Of a stretch of 64,000 nt of DNA, positions 34,084 through 42,693 are shown in pieces. The position numbers were made by a program, and so were the translations under genes. Location: the NCBI GenBank assembly GCA_025462735.1, contig JAOAPC010000016.1, positions 1 to 64,000 of the forward strand. Direction: 5' to 3'. The notes under the pieces were generated by a model, which worked only from the letters and a program-made list of their open reading frames with translations, did no database searches and had not been told where the DNA came from. The first letter of the stretch is position 1; each line of letters opens with the position of its first letter. The DNA comes from Acidobacteriaceae bacterium (GTDB lineage: Bacteria > Acidobacteriota > Terriglobia > Terriglobales > Acidobacteriaceae).

Positions 34084-34764
34084 GCCGGGGCGCTTTAGAG
34101 TTGAAACCCGGGGGGCGGGCTCGGTCGGGAGAAGAGGCTCAATAAAGCGACGGAGGTGCTCTTGATTGGAAGCAGAAAGACCCAGGAAGCGTACCCCGTT
34201 TCCGAACCCAGGCGCTAGACTGGCGGCCTGACCGTGCAAGTGCATTTTGGTTTGACCCAGCCAGAGCGCGATGTCGAATCTGGTGTCGATGGGAAAAGGA
34301 ACCACCATTTCGATGAAACAGCCTCCTTGACTAAGGTCGGAGGCTTTGCCCCGGATCACGGCCTGTCCGGGAGGATGCAGCTCAGCCGAGACGTCACATT
34401 TCACTCGCGGCCAGCGGCGGCGCTCATTAATTCGTGGGGCAAGCAGAGCATCGGTCCCGCCTTGGGACAGAGGAAAATCCCATAACGGTTTGTCTGGGCT
34501 TAGGTTCAGTAGTCCGATCACACCGTCCGTCGGCGTCCCCGGAGCTCCGACCCACTTTACTTTGAAGCGGGCTTTGTTGCTGGCATAGGTTAGCCCTATG
34601 ACCTCCTCCAGTTGGAGCTTGGCCCGCAGGCCGCTTAACTTGACTCCATGCTGGCTGACGTCGACGGTGGTTACATTCTCCGAGAATGGTTTGCCATCGC
34701 AGTCGGTGCCGAAGACTCGGACGGGAACTTCTACCGCTTTTCGCGGTTCGTTCGCTTTGCCCAT
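34078..34764 (-). CDS. PilZ-domain protein (probable c-di-GMP binding)
   Basis: ATG 34764 has GGAG 9 nt upstream. The C-terminal PilZ domain shows the two-part c-di-GMP site: R-R-x-x-R (NERRRWPRVKCDVSAEL, about residue 112) and D-L-S-Q-G-G (KASDLSQGGCFIEM). The N-terminal half has a similar but degenerate pattern (RKAVEVPVRVFG, T-V-D-V-S-Q-H-G-V-K-L-S-G-L), so the protein may be a PilZ tandem with one active site. It ends convergently with LuxR pair B. It probably senses c-di-GMP and modulates an unknown partner. Confidence 0.87.
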   Translation of the reverse strand: MGKANEPRKAVEVPVRVFGTDCDGKPFSENVTTVDVSQHGVKLSGLRAKLQLEEVIGLTYASNKARFKVKWVGAPGTPTDGVIGLLNLSPDKPLWDFPLSQGGTDALLAPRINERRRWPRVKCDVSAELHPPGQAVIRGKASDLSQGGCFIEMVVPFPIDTRFDIALWLGQTKMHLHGQAASLAPGFGNGVRFLGLSASNQEHLRRFIEPLLPTEPAPRVSTLKRPGL

Positions 34765-35067
34765 ATACGTCAACTCCGAGGCTGCGCAATGTTACTCAAA
34801 AATCGGGTGATTTATCCAGATAATCCGTAACAGCAATCGCGGTGCAGCTGCGTCGGGGAAGGAACTTGCGTACGGCGCTGCAAAGGGTTGCAGAAGTCCT
34901 CCGCTTTACCTGCCTAAAAATCTCGAAAACCAAGGATTTGGCCAAGAGTTACAGCCTAACTACGGCCCTCGAATTGCTTGATCAGGTGTCTGGGGGAGTC
35001 TTGTATTCCTGATATGCCGCGCCTGCCAAATTCGAGGCGCCGAGCTTCCGGGGCAAACCAACAACGC
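34765..35067. other. Intergenic stretch, nothing recognised
   Basis: About 300 nt between the PilZ gene start and the CXXC protein gene. No repeat of the families listed here, no strong promoter and no ORF with coding character was seen. Confidence 0.5.
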
Positions 35068-35478
35068 ATGAACTACAAAGAAACTTTTTGGATGGCCTGT
35101 GATTCAACCGAACAACTCCGGGCAGAATACGGACCCTTTTACACCCGAGCAGAGGCCGAGCACGAGGCCGGCAAGCTGGGGTTCGGCTATCTCCTGCGTT
35201 ACGAACACGTAATCGGGGACAACGAAGACATTAAAGAGGTCCGCTGCATTTTCATCGAACTGCAGCCGGGGCCAGCTCGTCCTCGGTATTTGGCGGAAAA
35301 ACTGCACACCCGGTGCGCTACTTGCGGGGCCTGCGCCGTCCACGACTACAGCTGGCAAGCTGAGGTGTGGGCGGATATCCACGAATTCGAGCATTCCCGC
35401 CACCGCATCCGGCTCTTCGAACAGACCCGGGCAGAAGGCCTTAAGGAAGTTACCGGCTGGCGTGATGCCTGCGCCTAG
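35068..35478 (+). CDS. Conserved hypothetical protein with CxxC motif
   Basis: ATG 35068 (MNYKETFWMACDSTEQLRAE) is preferred to the ATG at 34978, whose first 30 residues are arginine-rich noise. 136 aa. It opens with a compact alpha/beta start (GPFYTRAEAEHEAGKLGFGY), followed by strands (R-C-I-F-I-E-L) and a TRCATCGACAVHDYSWQAEV segment with a CxxCxxC cluster that could bind zinc. No family name known to me. Confidence 0.65.
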   Translation: MNYKETFWMACDSTEQLRAEYGPFYTRAEAEHEAGKLGFGYLLRYEHVIGDNEDIKEVRCIFIELQPGPARPRYLAEKLHTRCATCGACAVHDYSWQAEVWADIHEFEHSRHRIRLFEQTRAEGLKEVTGWRDACA

Positions 35479-35724
35479 AGAGGGGGCAATATGACGCCGT
35501 TTGGAGAGGATTCGCGCTCGTAACCACCTGCTTCCCACCCCACAGTTAATACGCAACTCTTCTTGCAACCAGAAGAATTTTTTATGCGGTATTTACGCTA
35601 TTCCACAGCCGCACAGGTTTATCATAGGAACATATCCCGCCACCAAAAAGATGTGTCAGCCGTTCGGTTGTTGCGTCAGTGTGTGGCTCCAAACGCCATT
35701 TGACGAGTTTTAAGGAGTAAAGCA

Positions 35725-35967
35725 ATGCCAAAAGCAAAATCCCCCCGCACCCCGAAACCCAAAGCTGAAAAGAAGGTCTTGCAGATGCCGGAGAACGGCA
35801 ACTCGCACAACGGCTCCTCGCCGCTCGATCTTGAGGGTGAAATACGGCTGCGCGCTTACCAACTGTACGTGGAGCGTGGATCCCTTGCAGGATTCGAAGA
35901 GGAAGATTGGCTGAGTGCCGAACGCGAAGTGTTGGCCCGTTACGCTGGCCACTCCCATACCGCGTAG
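35725..35967 (+). CDS. DUF2934 family protein
   Basis: 80 aa. A basic, Pro-rich N-terminus (KSPRTPKPKAEKK) leads to the DUF2934 core: EIRLRAYQLYVERGSLAGFE then E-D-W-L-S-A-E-R-E-V. TAAGGAG lies 6 nt before ATG 35725. DUF2934 proteins are widespread and of unknown function; the basic tail would suit nucleic-acid contact (inference). Confidence 0.88.
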   Translation: MPKAKSPRTPKPKAEKKVLQMPENGNSHNGSSPLDLEGEIRLRAYQLYVERGSLAGFEEEDWLSAEREVLARYAGHSHTA

Positions 35968-36165
35968 TACGCCGGTCGCGGTAGAGCTCTTCGCTAGCGA
36001 TCGGTATTGCTGTCGCGCTGCCAGTGTCTGGGTCGAACGTTGTCGGACCAGCAACTACGCTTGATAGGGTGACGAGCAACCGCGCTCGGTGACGGACAAT
36101 CTAACGGCCAAGATACGTGTACGTTTGCGTCCCTGTAGCAATTCTGAAAAAATGAAAGTCTTCCC

Positions 36166-38202
36166 ATGGCAGAGATTGGTAGCTTCGTCCTCCTGCTGGC
36201 CCTAGCCCTTGCGGCTTATTCCTTTTTGGCAGGCCTGATCGCACTCATCAGAAAACAGCCCGGCTCGGAGCGCCTGAGTGAAACCGCGCGGCGAGCCGGA
36301 ATAGCCAGCTTCGGCACCGTGTTTCTCGGAGCCGTCGTTCTGGTAACGTCGGCCTTCCGCAACGACTTTTCGATCTCCTACATTCTTCACCACAGCAACC
36401 GCGACCTGCCGTTGCCGTACAAATTTGCGACGCTGTGGTCGGGGCAGGAAGGTTCGCTGCTTTTCTGGTCCTTGCTGCTCTCGGGCTATGGGCTGGTGTT
36501 GCGCCTGCGGCACAAGACTGATACCCGCCTTTTCGCTCACGCTTCGGTGGTGATTGCCGCAGTCCAAGTCTTCTTCCTGTTGCTGTTGAATTTCGCGGCC
36601 AAGCCATTCGCAGTCACCCAAGGGGCAATACCCGCCGACGGCAACGGTCTCAACCCGCTGCTGCAGTATCCCGAGATGGTCATCCATCCTCCCATGCTCT
36701 ATCTGGGATACGTGGGCTTCACCGTGCCATTTGCGTTCGCGCTGGGCGCGTTGGCTATGAAGTATCCGGGCGAGAAATGGATTCACATCACCCGCCGCTG
36801 GACCATGGTGACATGGGGCTTTCTGACTTGCGGCGTCTTTCTCGGCGCGCACTGGGCCTATTCGGTGCTTGGCTGGGGGGGCTATTGGGGATGGGACCCG
36901 GTCGAGAACGCGTCCCTGATGCCGTGGCTGACCGGCACAGCATTTCTGCATTCGGTGATGATGCAAGAGAAACGCGGGATGCTGAAGACCTGGAACATGT
37001 GGCTAGTGTTCGGCACTTTTTGGCTGGCGATTCTCGGGACGTTTCTCACCCGAAGCGGGATCATTAGTTCGGTGCACGCTTTCGCGCAGTCTTCAATCGG
37101 AGACTGGTTCGCCTGGTTCCTGGTGATCAGCCTGGGAGCATTCACCTTCTTCTTCATAAAGAACCGTTCGCACCTGCGCAGCGAGCACAAGCTGGAATCG
37201 CTGATTTCGCGCGAATCGAGTTTTCTGTTCAACAATCTCCTTTTTGTTTTGGCTTGCTTCACTGTGCTTTGGGGAACGTGGTTCCCAAAAATTTCTGAAC
37301 TAGCGCAGAACACAAAAGTCACCGTCGGCCCGGGATTCTATAACAAGGTGACGATTCCCGTCGCCCTGCTGCTGCTTTTGCTGACAGCTGTTGGCCCGTT
37401 GCTGGCGTGGCGCAAAACTTCGCTTGAAAGCCTGAAACGTAATTTTCTTTGGCCGAGCCTGGGCGCGCTGGCAGTTGGAATCGTGTTGCTCGCACTCGGC
37501 ATCAAGCCCTGGAACGACGTTTCTTACTTCTACGCGTTGATCGCCGCCATGCTTGCCGCTCTGGTTGCATTCACTGTCATCTCGGAATTCCTGCGCGGCG
37601 GGCGCGTTATTTCACGTCACACCGGGCAGAACCTCGTCGCTTCCATTGCGCATTTGTGGCATCGCAACACGCGGCGCTACGGGGGTTACGTCGTCCACTT
37701 TGGAGTCGCGCTGGTTTTCATCGGAATTCTCGGTACGCCCTTCAATCGCGAGGCGGAAAAGGAAATGGGCTTTGGCGACAAGCTGGCACTTGGTCCCTAC
37801 ACGCTGCTGAACCGCTCTTACACACAAGAGGAAAATGGGAATTACAGTAGCGATCTCGCGATCATTCAGGTATTCAAAGGCGACAAGCAGATTGACACTC
37901 TCTATCCCGAAAGCCGCTTCTACACTGCAAGCAAGCAGCAGCAACATATGCCGGCAATCCGCTCGACCCTGAAAGAAGATTTGTATGTGGTGTACGAAGG
38001 CCAAAACCCGGACACTGGTCACCCAATCATTAAGGCGCACCTGAACCCGATGGTGTCCTGGATTTGGATCGGGCTGATTACGATGGTCTTTGGGACAATC
38101 TTGTCGCTGGTTCCGAACGCGGCGCCAAGCCGCGCTACCGTACGAGACAGCGTAGAGGCAGGCGTTCACGTCCGCCCTGCTCCCGTGGGAGCGGGAGACT
38201 GA
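36166..38202 (+). CDS. ccmF: Cytochrome c maturation heme lyase subunit CcmF
   Basis: 678-aa polytopic membrane protein of the heme-handling family (system I). It takes heme from holo-CcmE and, with CcmH, ligates it to apocytochrome c on the outer side of the membrane. Seen: about 14 hydrophobic segments, the tryptophan-rich WWD segment WGGYWGWDPVENASLMPWLT at about residue 243, conserved histidines before and after it (MVIHPPMLYLGYVG at about 170), and a periplasmic C-terminal loop (about residues 520-625) before the last helix. No good Shine-Dalgarno is visible before ATG 36166. First gene of a small ccm cluster; ccmABCE are not in the window. Confidence 0.95.
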   Translation: MAEIGSFVLLLALALAAYSFLAGLIALIRKQPGSERLSETARRAGIASFGTVFLGAVVLVTSAFRNDFSISYILHHSNRDLPLPYKFATLWSGQEGSLLFWSLLLSGYGLVLRLRHKTDTRLFAHASVVIAAVQVFFLLLLNFAAKPFAVTQGAIPADGNGLNPLLQYPEMVIHPPMLYLGYVGFTVPFAFALGALAMKYPGEKWIHITRRWTMVTWGFLTCGVFLGAHWAYSVLGWGGYWGWDPVENASLMPWLTGTAFLHSVMMQEKRGMLKTWNMWLVFGTFWLAILGTFLTRSGIISSVHAFAQSSIGDWFAWFLVISLGAFTFFFIKNRSHLRSEHKLESLISRESSFLFNNLLFVLACFTVLWGTWFPKISELAQNTKVTVGPGFYNKVTIPVALLLLLLTAVGPLLAWRKTSLESLKRNFLWPSLGALAVGIVLLALGIKPWNDVSYFYALIAAMLAALVAFTVISEFLRGGRVISRHTGQNLVASIAHLWHRNTRRYGGYVVHFGVALVFIGILGTPFNREAEKEMGFGDKLALGPYTLLNRSYTQEENGNYSSDLAIIQVFKGDKQIDTLYPESRFYTASKQQQHMPAIRSTLKEDLYVVYEGQNPDTGHPIIKAHLNPMVSWIWIGLITMVFGTILSLVPNAAPSRATVRDSVEAGVHVRPAPVGAGD

Positions 38203-38690
38203 TGCAGTTCTTATCGGCTCACGCAAGACGCCTGCAGTTGATTCCGGCATTGCTGGCGGGAGTGCTTCTCCTGCTCGGCGCGGGAGATAACTCTGCGCGG
38301 ATCGACCGGCTCGGCCATCAGATGATGTGTGTCTGCGGCTGCAACCAAATCTTGCTGGAATGCAATCACGTCGGCTGTTCCTATTCGACCCGAATGCGTG
38401 ACGAATTGACCGCCGCGGTTACTCGCGGGGACAGCGACAACGGGGTTCTGCAATGGTTTATTCAGACCTACGGGACCACGGTGCTCACAGTGCCGACGAA
38501 TCGCGGCTTCAACCGAGTTGCCTGGATCATGCCATATCTCGCGCTGGTGATGGGCATTGCGTTGGTTGTCTTTATTGTTGGCGTGTGGAAGAAACGGCCA
38601 CTGGCGATTCGCGCAGGCGTTCCGGCCACGGTCCGAGGAGCGGAGCTCGATCGTTTTCGCGAACAGGCGCGCAAGGAGACTGAACTATGA
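38202..38690 (+). CDS. ccmH: Cytochrome c maturation protein CcmH
   Basis: The ATG at 38202 shares a base with the ccmF stop (TGATG), so translation is coupled; the open frame upstream is ignored. 162 aa: an N-terminal membrane or signal segment (LIPALLAGVLLLLGAGDNSA), the redox region MMCVCGCNQILLECNHVGC, helices R-M-R-D-E-L-T-A-A-V, then a membrane anchor (IMPYLALVMGIALVVFIVGV). Standard CcmH has LRCxxCQN; here C-V-C-G-C-N-Q is followed by a further C-x4-C, giving five cysteines. CcmH keeps apocytochrome CXXCH thiols reduced for heme attachment. Confidence 0.9.
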   Translation: MQFLSAHARRLQLIPALLAGVLLLLGAGDNSARIDRLGHQMMCVCGCNQILLECNHVGCSYSTRMRDELTAAVTRGDSDNGVLQWFIQTYGTTVLTVPTNRGFNRVAWIMPYLALVMGIALVVFIVGVWKKRPLAIRAGVPATVRGAELDRFREQARKETEL

Positions 38691-38974
38691 TCCCGTTTCT
38701 TTGCGCCTTAGTCGGTGCTGCCGCCCTGTTCTACGTTTTCAGTGTTCCGGAAATTGTAATTGCCGGCCCGGAGAAAACTCGTGCCGCATATTTACGCGAG
38801 CGCAAAGAGGTGGTCTACGAGAATTTGCGTGATCTGAATTTCGAACACAAGGCCGGCAAAATTCCCGAGGTTGATTACAAGTCAATGAAAAGTTCTCTGG
38901 AAGAAGAGGCGGCGGCACTCCTGGCGGAAATCTCGCGACTGGAATCCGGAACTCGCGCGCGAGTTCCTCGGTGA
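38687..38974 (+). CDS. CcmI-like short protein
   Basis: 95 aa, overlaps the ccmH stop by 4 nt (ATGA-type), so it is in the same operon. A signal-anchor (MIPFLCALVGAAALFYVFSV) is followed by a coiled coil: VVYENLRDLNFEHKAGKIPE, DYKSMKSSLEEEAAALLAEI. The Y-E-N-L-R-D-L-x-F-x-x-x-A-G-K-I-x-x-x-D-Y motif is the start of CcmI, which chaperones apocytochrome c. The TPR domain of full CcmI is absent. The same motif reappears at the C-terminus of the 410-aa protein at 39726. Confidence 0.8.
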   Translation: MIPFLCALVGAAALFYVFSVPEIVIAGPEKTRAAYLRERKEVVYENLRDLNFEHKAGKIPEVDYKSMKSSLEEEAAALLAEISRLESGTRARVPR

Positions 38975-39095
38975 GGGAAGCCGAACGGTGTTCTCTGGTG
39001 GTTACACGAGTTCCTCTGTGAAACTCTGTATCCTCTGATCAAGATGCTATATTCCGCCGACGAGCAATCTTGTGCCGGTCCCGTGAGGGGAGCTA

Positions 39096-39659
39096 ATGAA
39101 AACACTCACCGATAACGAAGCGGTGGAGTGGTGCAAACAGTGGCCGTTGCAGCTTGAGTTCGATAATAGTGGCTTGCCCTGCGCTCCAGGGGGAGGGCCT
39201 ACCTACCGGGTAGACATATCGAAGATCCGATGGCGGGAACTTCTTCCAACGGCACGCTCGTTAGCGTTTCTGGGGTGTCACGATATTGAGGCGTTTCGCG
39301 GCGGTTTGGTATGGATCAGAAGAACGCATATAGCAGTACCTGAAATGGAAGAGGTCGCGCTGCGAGCACTTGAACGATTCAGACTGGGTTACGGCGAAAA
39401 TAGATCCCTTGAAACGACACCAGCTCACTTTTTCAGAAACGATGAATCAGCCGAATTTGCTGCGGTTCTGCTGTTTGTTCTGTTAGCCGAATGGGACGCC
39501 TACGTAGTTCATCCGTCTGGTGACTGGGTTGCATTTATCAGTAACGATGACCAGATCACCGTGACTGCGAGGTCGGCGGAGATAGCCGAGGAACTGAGGG
39601 GCAGCCTGGAGACTTGGGGACCAACTACGGCAGAACTCAATCCCCCAAGGTTGTTTTAA
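39096..39659 (+). CDS. Hypothetical protein inserted in the ccm region
   Basis: 187 aa. Soluble, with many aromatic residues and no signal peptide. Features: EAVEWCKQWPLQLEFDNSGL, W-R-E-L-L-P-T-A-R-S-L-A-F-L-G, A-A-V-L-L-F-V-L-L-A-E-W-D-A-Y-V-V, and HPSGDWVAFISNDDQITVTA. The last block recalls SUKH/immunity-like or other small alpha/beta proteins, but I cannot place it. It has its own ribosome site (AGGGGAG before ATG 39096). Base use is slightly lower in GC than in the ccm genes around it; probably not functionally linked. Confidence 0.6.
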   Translation: MKTLTDNEAVEWCKQWPLQLEFDNSGLPCAPGGGPTYRVDISKIRWRELLPTARSLAFLGCHDIEAFRGGLVWIRRTHIAVPEMEEVALRALERFRLGYGENRSLETTPAHFFRNDESAEFAAVLLFVLLAEWDAYVVHPSGDWVAFISNDDQITVTARSAEIAEELRGSLETWGPTTAELNPPRLF

Positions 39660-39725
39660 TTGAGCAGGGGATACTGCCATAATCCTCGTTAAGATTTAGG
39701 TTTTGTGTAACAGAATCGAAAACAC

Positions 39726-40958
39726 TTGTGTACTAACAACATTTCGATTAGGCAAATAAATTTCGCGCTCGCGATTCTACTTATCGCCAGCGCTTGCCAC
39801 GCTACAACACTTACCGGCACGGTGACCAATGGCACGACCAGCAAGCCATCCGCCGGAGACCAAGTGGTCCTGATCAAACTGGCTGCCGGAATGGAAGAGG
39901 CCGCCCACGCGAAGACCGACGGCCAAGGCAAATTTACTTTAACTTTCAATGACGAGACCGCTCCTCACTTGGTGCGAGTCATTCATCAAGGAGTCACTTA
40001 CCACCAGCCGGCGCCGCCGGGAACGAAATCGGTCGACATAAAGGTTTATGACGCGAGCAAAAAAGTCGCAGGCGTGAACGCAGTTGCCGATCTCATGTAT
40101 TTGCAGGCCGGCAAAGGCGATCTCGCGATTATGCGGCTCTTTGCCGTCGATAACACATCGAAGCCCCCTCGCACTCAGATGAGTGACAACGCCTTCGAAT
40201 TCTATGCACCCGAGAATGCCGAGATCGACGACGCGCAGGCCCAAACTGCAGGCGGTCAGTGGGTGAATACTGCACCGGTACCGCAGAAAGAAAAGGGCCG
40301 GTATGCGTTTGTGTTTCCGATACGCCCGGGGCAAACGCAATTTCGAGTTACTTATCACTTCTCGTACGCTGGAAAAGCGACGGTAAATCCGCGTGAGGTC
40401 TATCCGCTGCAGCACTTCGTCGCGATAATGCCGCGGGCCCTGGGCTTCACTCCCAATCAGTCCGGGATATACCAAGACAAGCAACCGCCCGATCTGCAGG
40501 ACGCCATTGCAGAAGTGGCGAGCAATCCGCAGCCCGGGCAAAATCTGGCTTTCGAGATTTCCGGAGAAGCCATGCTGCACGACCCAAACCAGAACGCACC
40601 AAACGGATCTTCGGGCACGACTTCCACTCCCGCAAACAATCTTCCTGGCGGCGGTCTGGGAAGGCCAGGCGAGGATCCCGATCCGCTGGATCAATACCGG
40701 TGGTGGCTCCTTGGGGGCTTCGGTATCGTGCTCGCTGGCGGGGCTGTTTATACGACCTCGCGCTATAAGATTCCCTCTACGGCCGTCGTAGCTGCCGGCG
40801 CCAGCGGCGCATCAAGCACGCTGTTGGACGGTTTGAAAGAAGAACTCTTCCAGCTCGAAATTGAACACAAACAGGGACAAATTTCCGATCCGGAATACGC
40901 AAAGGCCAAGTCCGCTCTCGATCAGACACTCGCCCGCGCGATCAAGCGCAAACGCTGA
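39726..40958 (+). CDS. Transthyretin-like secreted protein with a membrane anchor and CcmI-like tail
   Basis: 410 aa. Frame opens at TTG 39726, start uncertain. A signal segment (FALAILLIASACHA) is followed by a CarboxypepD_reg-like beta domain (TLTGTVTNGTTSKPSAGDQV, D-G-Q-G-K-F-T-L-T-F), a second beta domain, a Pro/Gly-rich linker and a membrane helix (WWLLGGFGIVLAGGAVYTTS) near residue 330. Its C-terminal end LKEELFQLEIEHKQGQISDP continuing E-Y-A-K-A-K-S-A-L-D mirrors the CcmI-like protein at 38687. Membership of the cytochrome maturation set is supported by that tail and by location (inference). A hairpin at 40976-41004 follows the stop. Confidence 0.75.
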   Translation: MCTNNISIRQINFALAILLIASACHATTLTGTVTNGTTSKPSAGDQVVLIKLAAGMEEAAHAKTDGQGKFTLTFNDETAPHLVRVIHQGVTYHQPAPPGTKSVDIKVYDASKKVAGVNAVADLMYLQAGKGDLAIMRLFAVDNTSKPPRTQMSDNAFEFYAPENAEIDDAQAQTAGGQWVNTAPVPQKEKGRYAFVFPIRPGQTQFRVTYHFSYAGKATVNPREVYPLQHFVAIMPRALGFTPNQSGIYQDKQPPDLQDAIAEVASNPQPGQNLAFEISGEAMLHDPNQNAPNGSSGTTSTPANNLPGGGLGRPGEDPDPLDQYRWWLLGGFGIVLAGGAVYTTSRYKIPSTAVVAAGASGASSTLLDGLKEELFQLEIEHKQGQISDPEYAKAKSALDQTLARAIKRKR

Positions 40959-40975
40959 ATGACTCTTGCGGGTGC

Positions 40976-41004
40976 CCCATCCTTCGCGATTTTCGAAGGG
41001 TGGG
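40976..41004 (+). terminator. Hairpin after the ccm cluster
   Basis: CCCCATCCTTCG and CGAAGGGTGGG flank a loop of about 7 nt, just after the 410-aa gene. It belongs to the CCCACCCTTTG family at 23645. No T-tract follows, so termination is only suggested. Confidence 0.5.
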
Positions 41005-41094
41005 AGAAACAAAAGCCATTTCCGAACTCTGGTCGCATATAGGCACTGAACCGCATTGTTAGCGGACGGCATCTACTCAACTGGGGCAATCTTT

Positions 41095-41961
41095 ATGGGG
41101 AACACGTTTAAAACCGCATTCCTGCTGACCGCGCTAACACTTCTGCTGATGTTCGTTGGGCGAATTTTCGGCGGGCAAAACGGGATGTTGATCGCGCTGG
41201 TCTTCGCTGCGGTGTTGAATTTCGTTTCGTATTTCTTCTCGGACAAAATCGCGCTGGCCATGTACCGGGCGAAACCGGTCACACGCGAAGAACTGCCTCG
41301 CGCCTACCAGATCGTCGAGCGGCTTACCCAGAAGATCGGGATTCCGATGCCGAAGATTTACGTGATTCCCTCCGACTCTCCGAACGCCTTCGCCACCGGA
41401 CGCAATCCTAATCACGCATCGGTCGCAGTCACCCAAGGAATTCTGAATCTTTTGAATGATGAAGAATTGGAAGGCGTGCTCGCCCACGAACTGGGCCACG
41501 TCCGCAACCGCGACATTCTGATTAGTTCCATCGCGGCGACCATCGCTGGAGCGATTACGTATCTCGCAGAAATCGCCCGCTGGGGAATGATCTTCGGAGG
41601 TTATGATCGCGATCGGAACGAGCGTGGCGGAGGGGGCTTGGCGGCTGTGCTCATGTTGATCCTCGCGCCGCTTGCGGCCATGCTGATTCAGCTTGCGGTT
41701 TCGCGTTCGCGCGAATACCAGGCAGATGAAACCGGCGCGCATTTCACTGGGAATCCATACGCGCTGGCGAGTGCGTTGGCCAAGCTGGACGCCTACTCCA
41801 AACGCATTCCACTGCAAGCCACTCCATCTACCGCGCATCTTTTCATTATTCAACCGTTCTTAGGTATGAGCCTGGGAAGCCTGTTCTCGACCCATCCGCC
41901 CACCGCCAAGCGGATCGAGCGGCTGACCGGAAGACCGGCGGAATTCACCATGCAAGGATGA
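41095..41961 (+). CDS. htpX: HtpX-type membrane zinc metalloprotease
   Basis: ATG 41095 gives MGNTFKTAFLLTALTLLLMF, the normal HtpX start; the open frame from 41056 is rejected. 288 aa, the standard size. Two N-terminal helices (about 8-25, 31-49), zinc motif HELGH at 131-135, two further hydrophobic helices (about 140-155 and 175-200), then the third-ligand region SRSREYQADETGAHFTGNPY with the zinc Glu, and STHPPTAKRIERL at the end. It degrades misfolded membrane proteins in the inner membrane, with FtsH in many bacteria. Stands alone with its own leader. Confidence 0.95.
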   Translation: MGNTFKTAFLLTALTLLLMFVGRIFGGQNGMLIALVFAAVLNFVSYFFSDKIALAMYRAKPVTREELPRAYQIVERLTQKIGIPMPKIYVIPSDSPNAFATGRNPNHASVAVTQGILNLLNDEELEGVLAHELGHVRNRDILISSIAATIAGAITYLAEIARWGMIFGGYDRDRNERGGGGLAAVLMLILAPLAAMLIQLAVSRSREYQADETGAHFTGNPYALASALAKLDAYSKRIPLQATPSTAHLFIIQPFLGMSLGSLFSTHPPTAKRIERLTGRPAEFTMQG

Positions 41962-42693
41962 TAAAGGATAAGGTGAACGGTGACAGAACACTAAAGATGC
42001 ACTAAAGAATGAAAGCTAAAAGATGACCGTGTAGAAACGTACGTCTCGCCCGTTTGGCCTGGCACAGAAGCCAAAATACAAAACCGACGCGAGGAACCAC
42101 CGTGGAAGAGCGGCCATTTATGGCCGCGTGAAGCGTGCAATATTAGAAAACGAGCTTTAGCTCGCACAAGCTAAAGAGAACTCTCGGCTGCCAGCAACGT
42201 CCAGCCGCGATGCGGCAGATTATGCAGTCATCGTTCAACGAAACTCTTTGCAGCGCGAAATGTCCCAGCCGCGATGCGGCGGCATATTGTTAGCCCGGCA
42301 CGTAAGTGCCAGGAAAGCTGGAACGGAGATCGGAGTCCCACAAGGGACGGCACTTCCCCTAGGCGCTCCGAGCAGAACCGTGGAAGAGCGGCCATTTATG
42401 GCCGCGTGAAGCGTGCAATATTAGAAAACGAGCTTTAGCTCGCACAAGCTCAGAGAACTCTCGGCTGCCAGCAACGTCCAGCCGCGATGCGGCAGATTAC
42501 GCAGTCGTCATTCAACGAAGCTCTCTGCAGCGCGAAATGTCCCAGCCGCGAAGCGGCGGCATATTGCTAGCCCGGCACGTAAGTGCCGGGAAAGATGGAG
42601 CGGAGAATGAGTCCCGCAAGGGACGGCACTTTCCGAAACCCGCGTCACTAAGGTAACCAATCGTTCGCATCGCCACATAGTAGAATCGCCTTC
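41962..42693. other. Intergenic region between htpX and the MoxR gene
   Basis: No gene. About 540 nt of it is the tandem hairpin repeat listed separately (42101-42636). The last 57 nt before ATG 42694 are the leader of the MoxR gene; no Shine-Dalgarno is obvious. Confidence 0.6.
42101..42636. repeat. Two tandem copies (278-bp period) of a multi-hairpin element
   Basis: Copy 1 begins at 42101 (CGTGGAAGAGCGGCC) and copy 2 at 42379; each is about 258 nt with about 20 nt between. Each holds a series of short hairpins: GCGGCCAT/ATGGCCGC, CGAGCT/AGCTCG, two GCCGC/GCGGC, GGCAC/GTGCC and GTCCC/GGGAC. Differences between copies mostly fall in loops (for example CCGCGATGCGG against CCGCGAAGCGG) or extend a stem (GTGCCAGG to GTGCCGGG). 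Confidence 0.85.

Noticed and set aside
42101-42636. CRISPR-like array
   Set aside because: Only two units with 278-bp period, each made of different hairpins; no short direct repeats with unique spacers and no cas genes.
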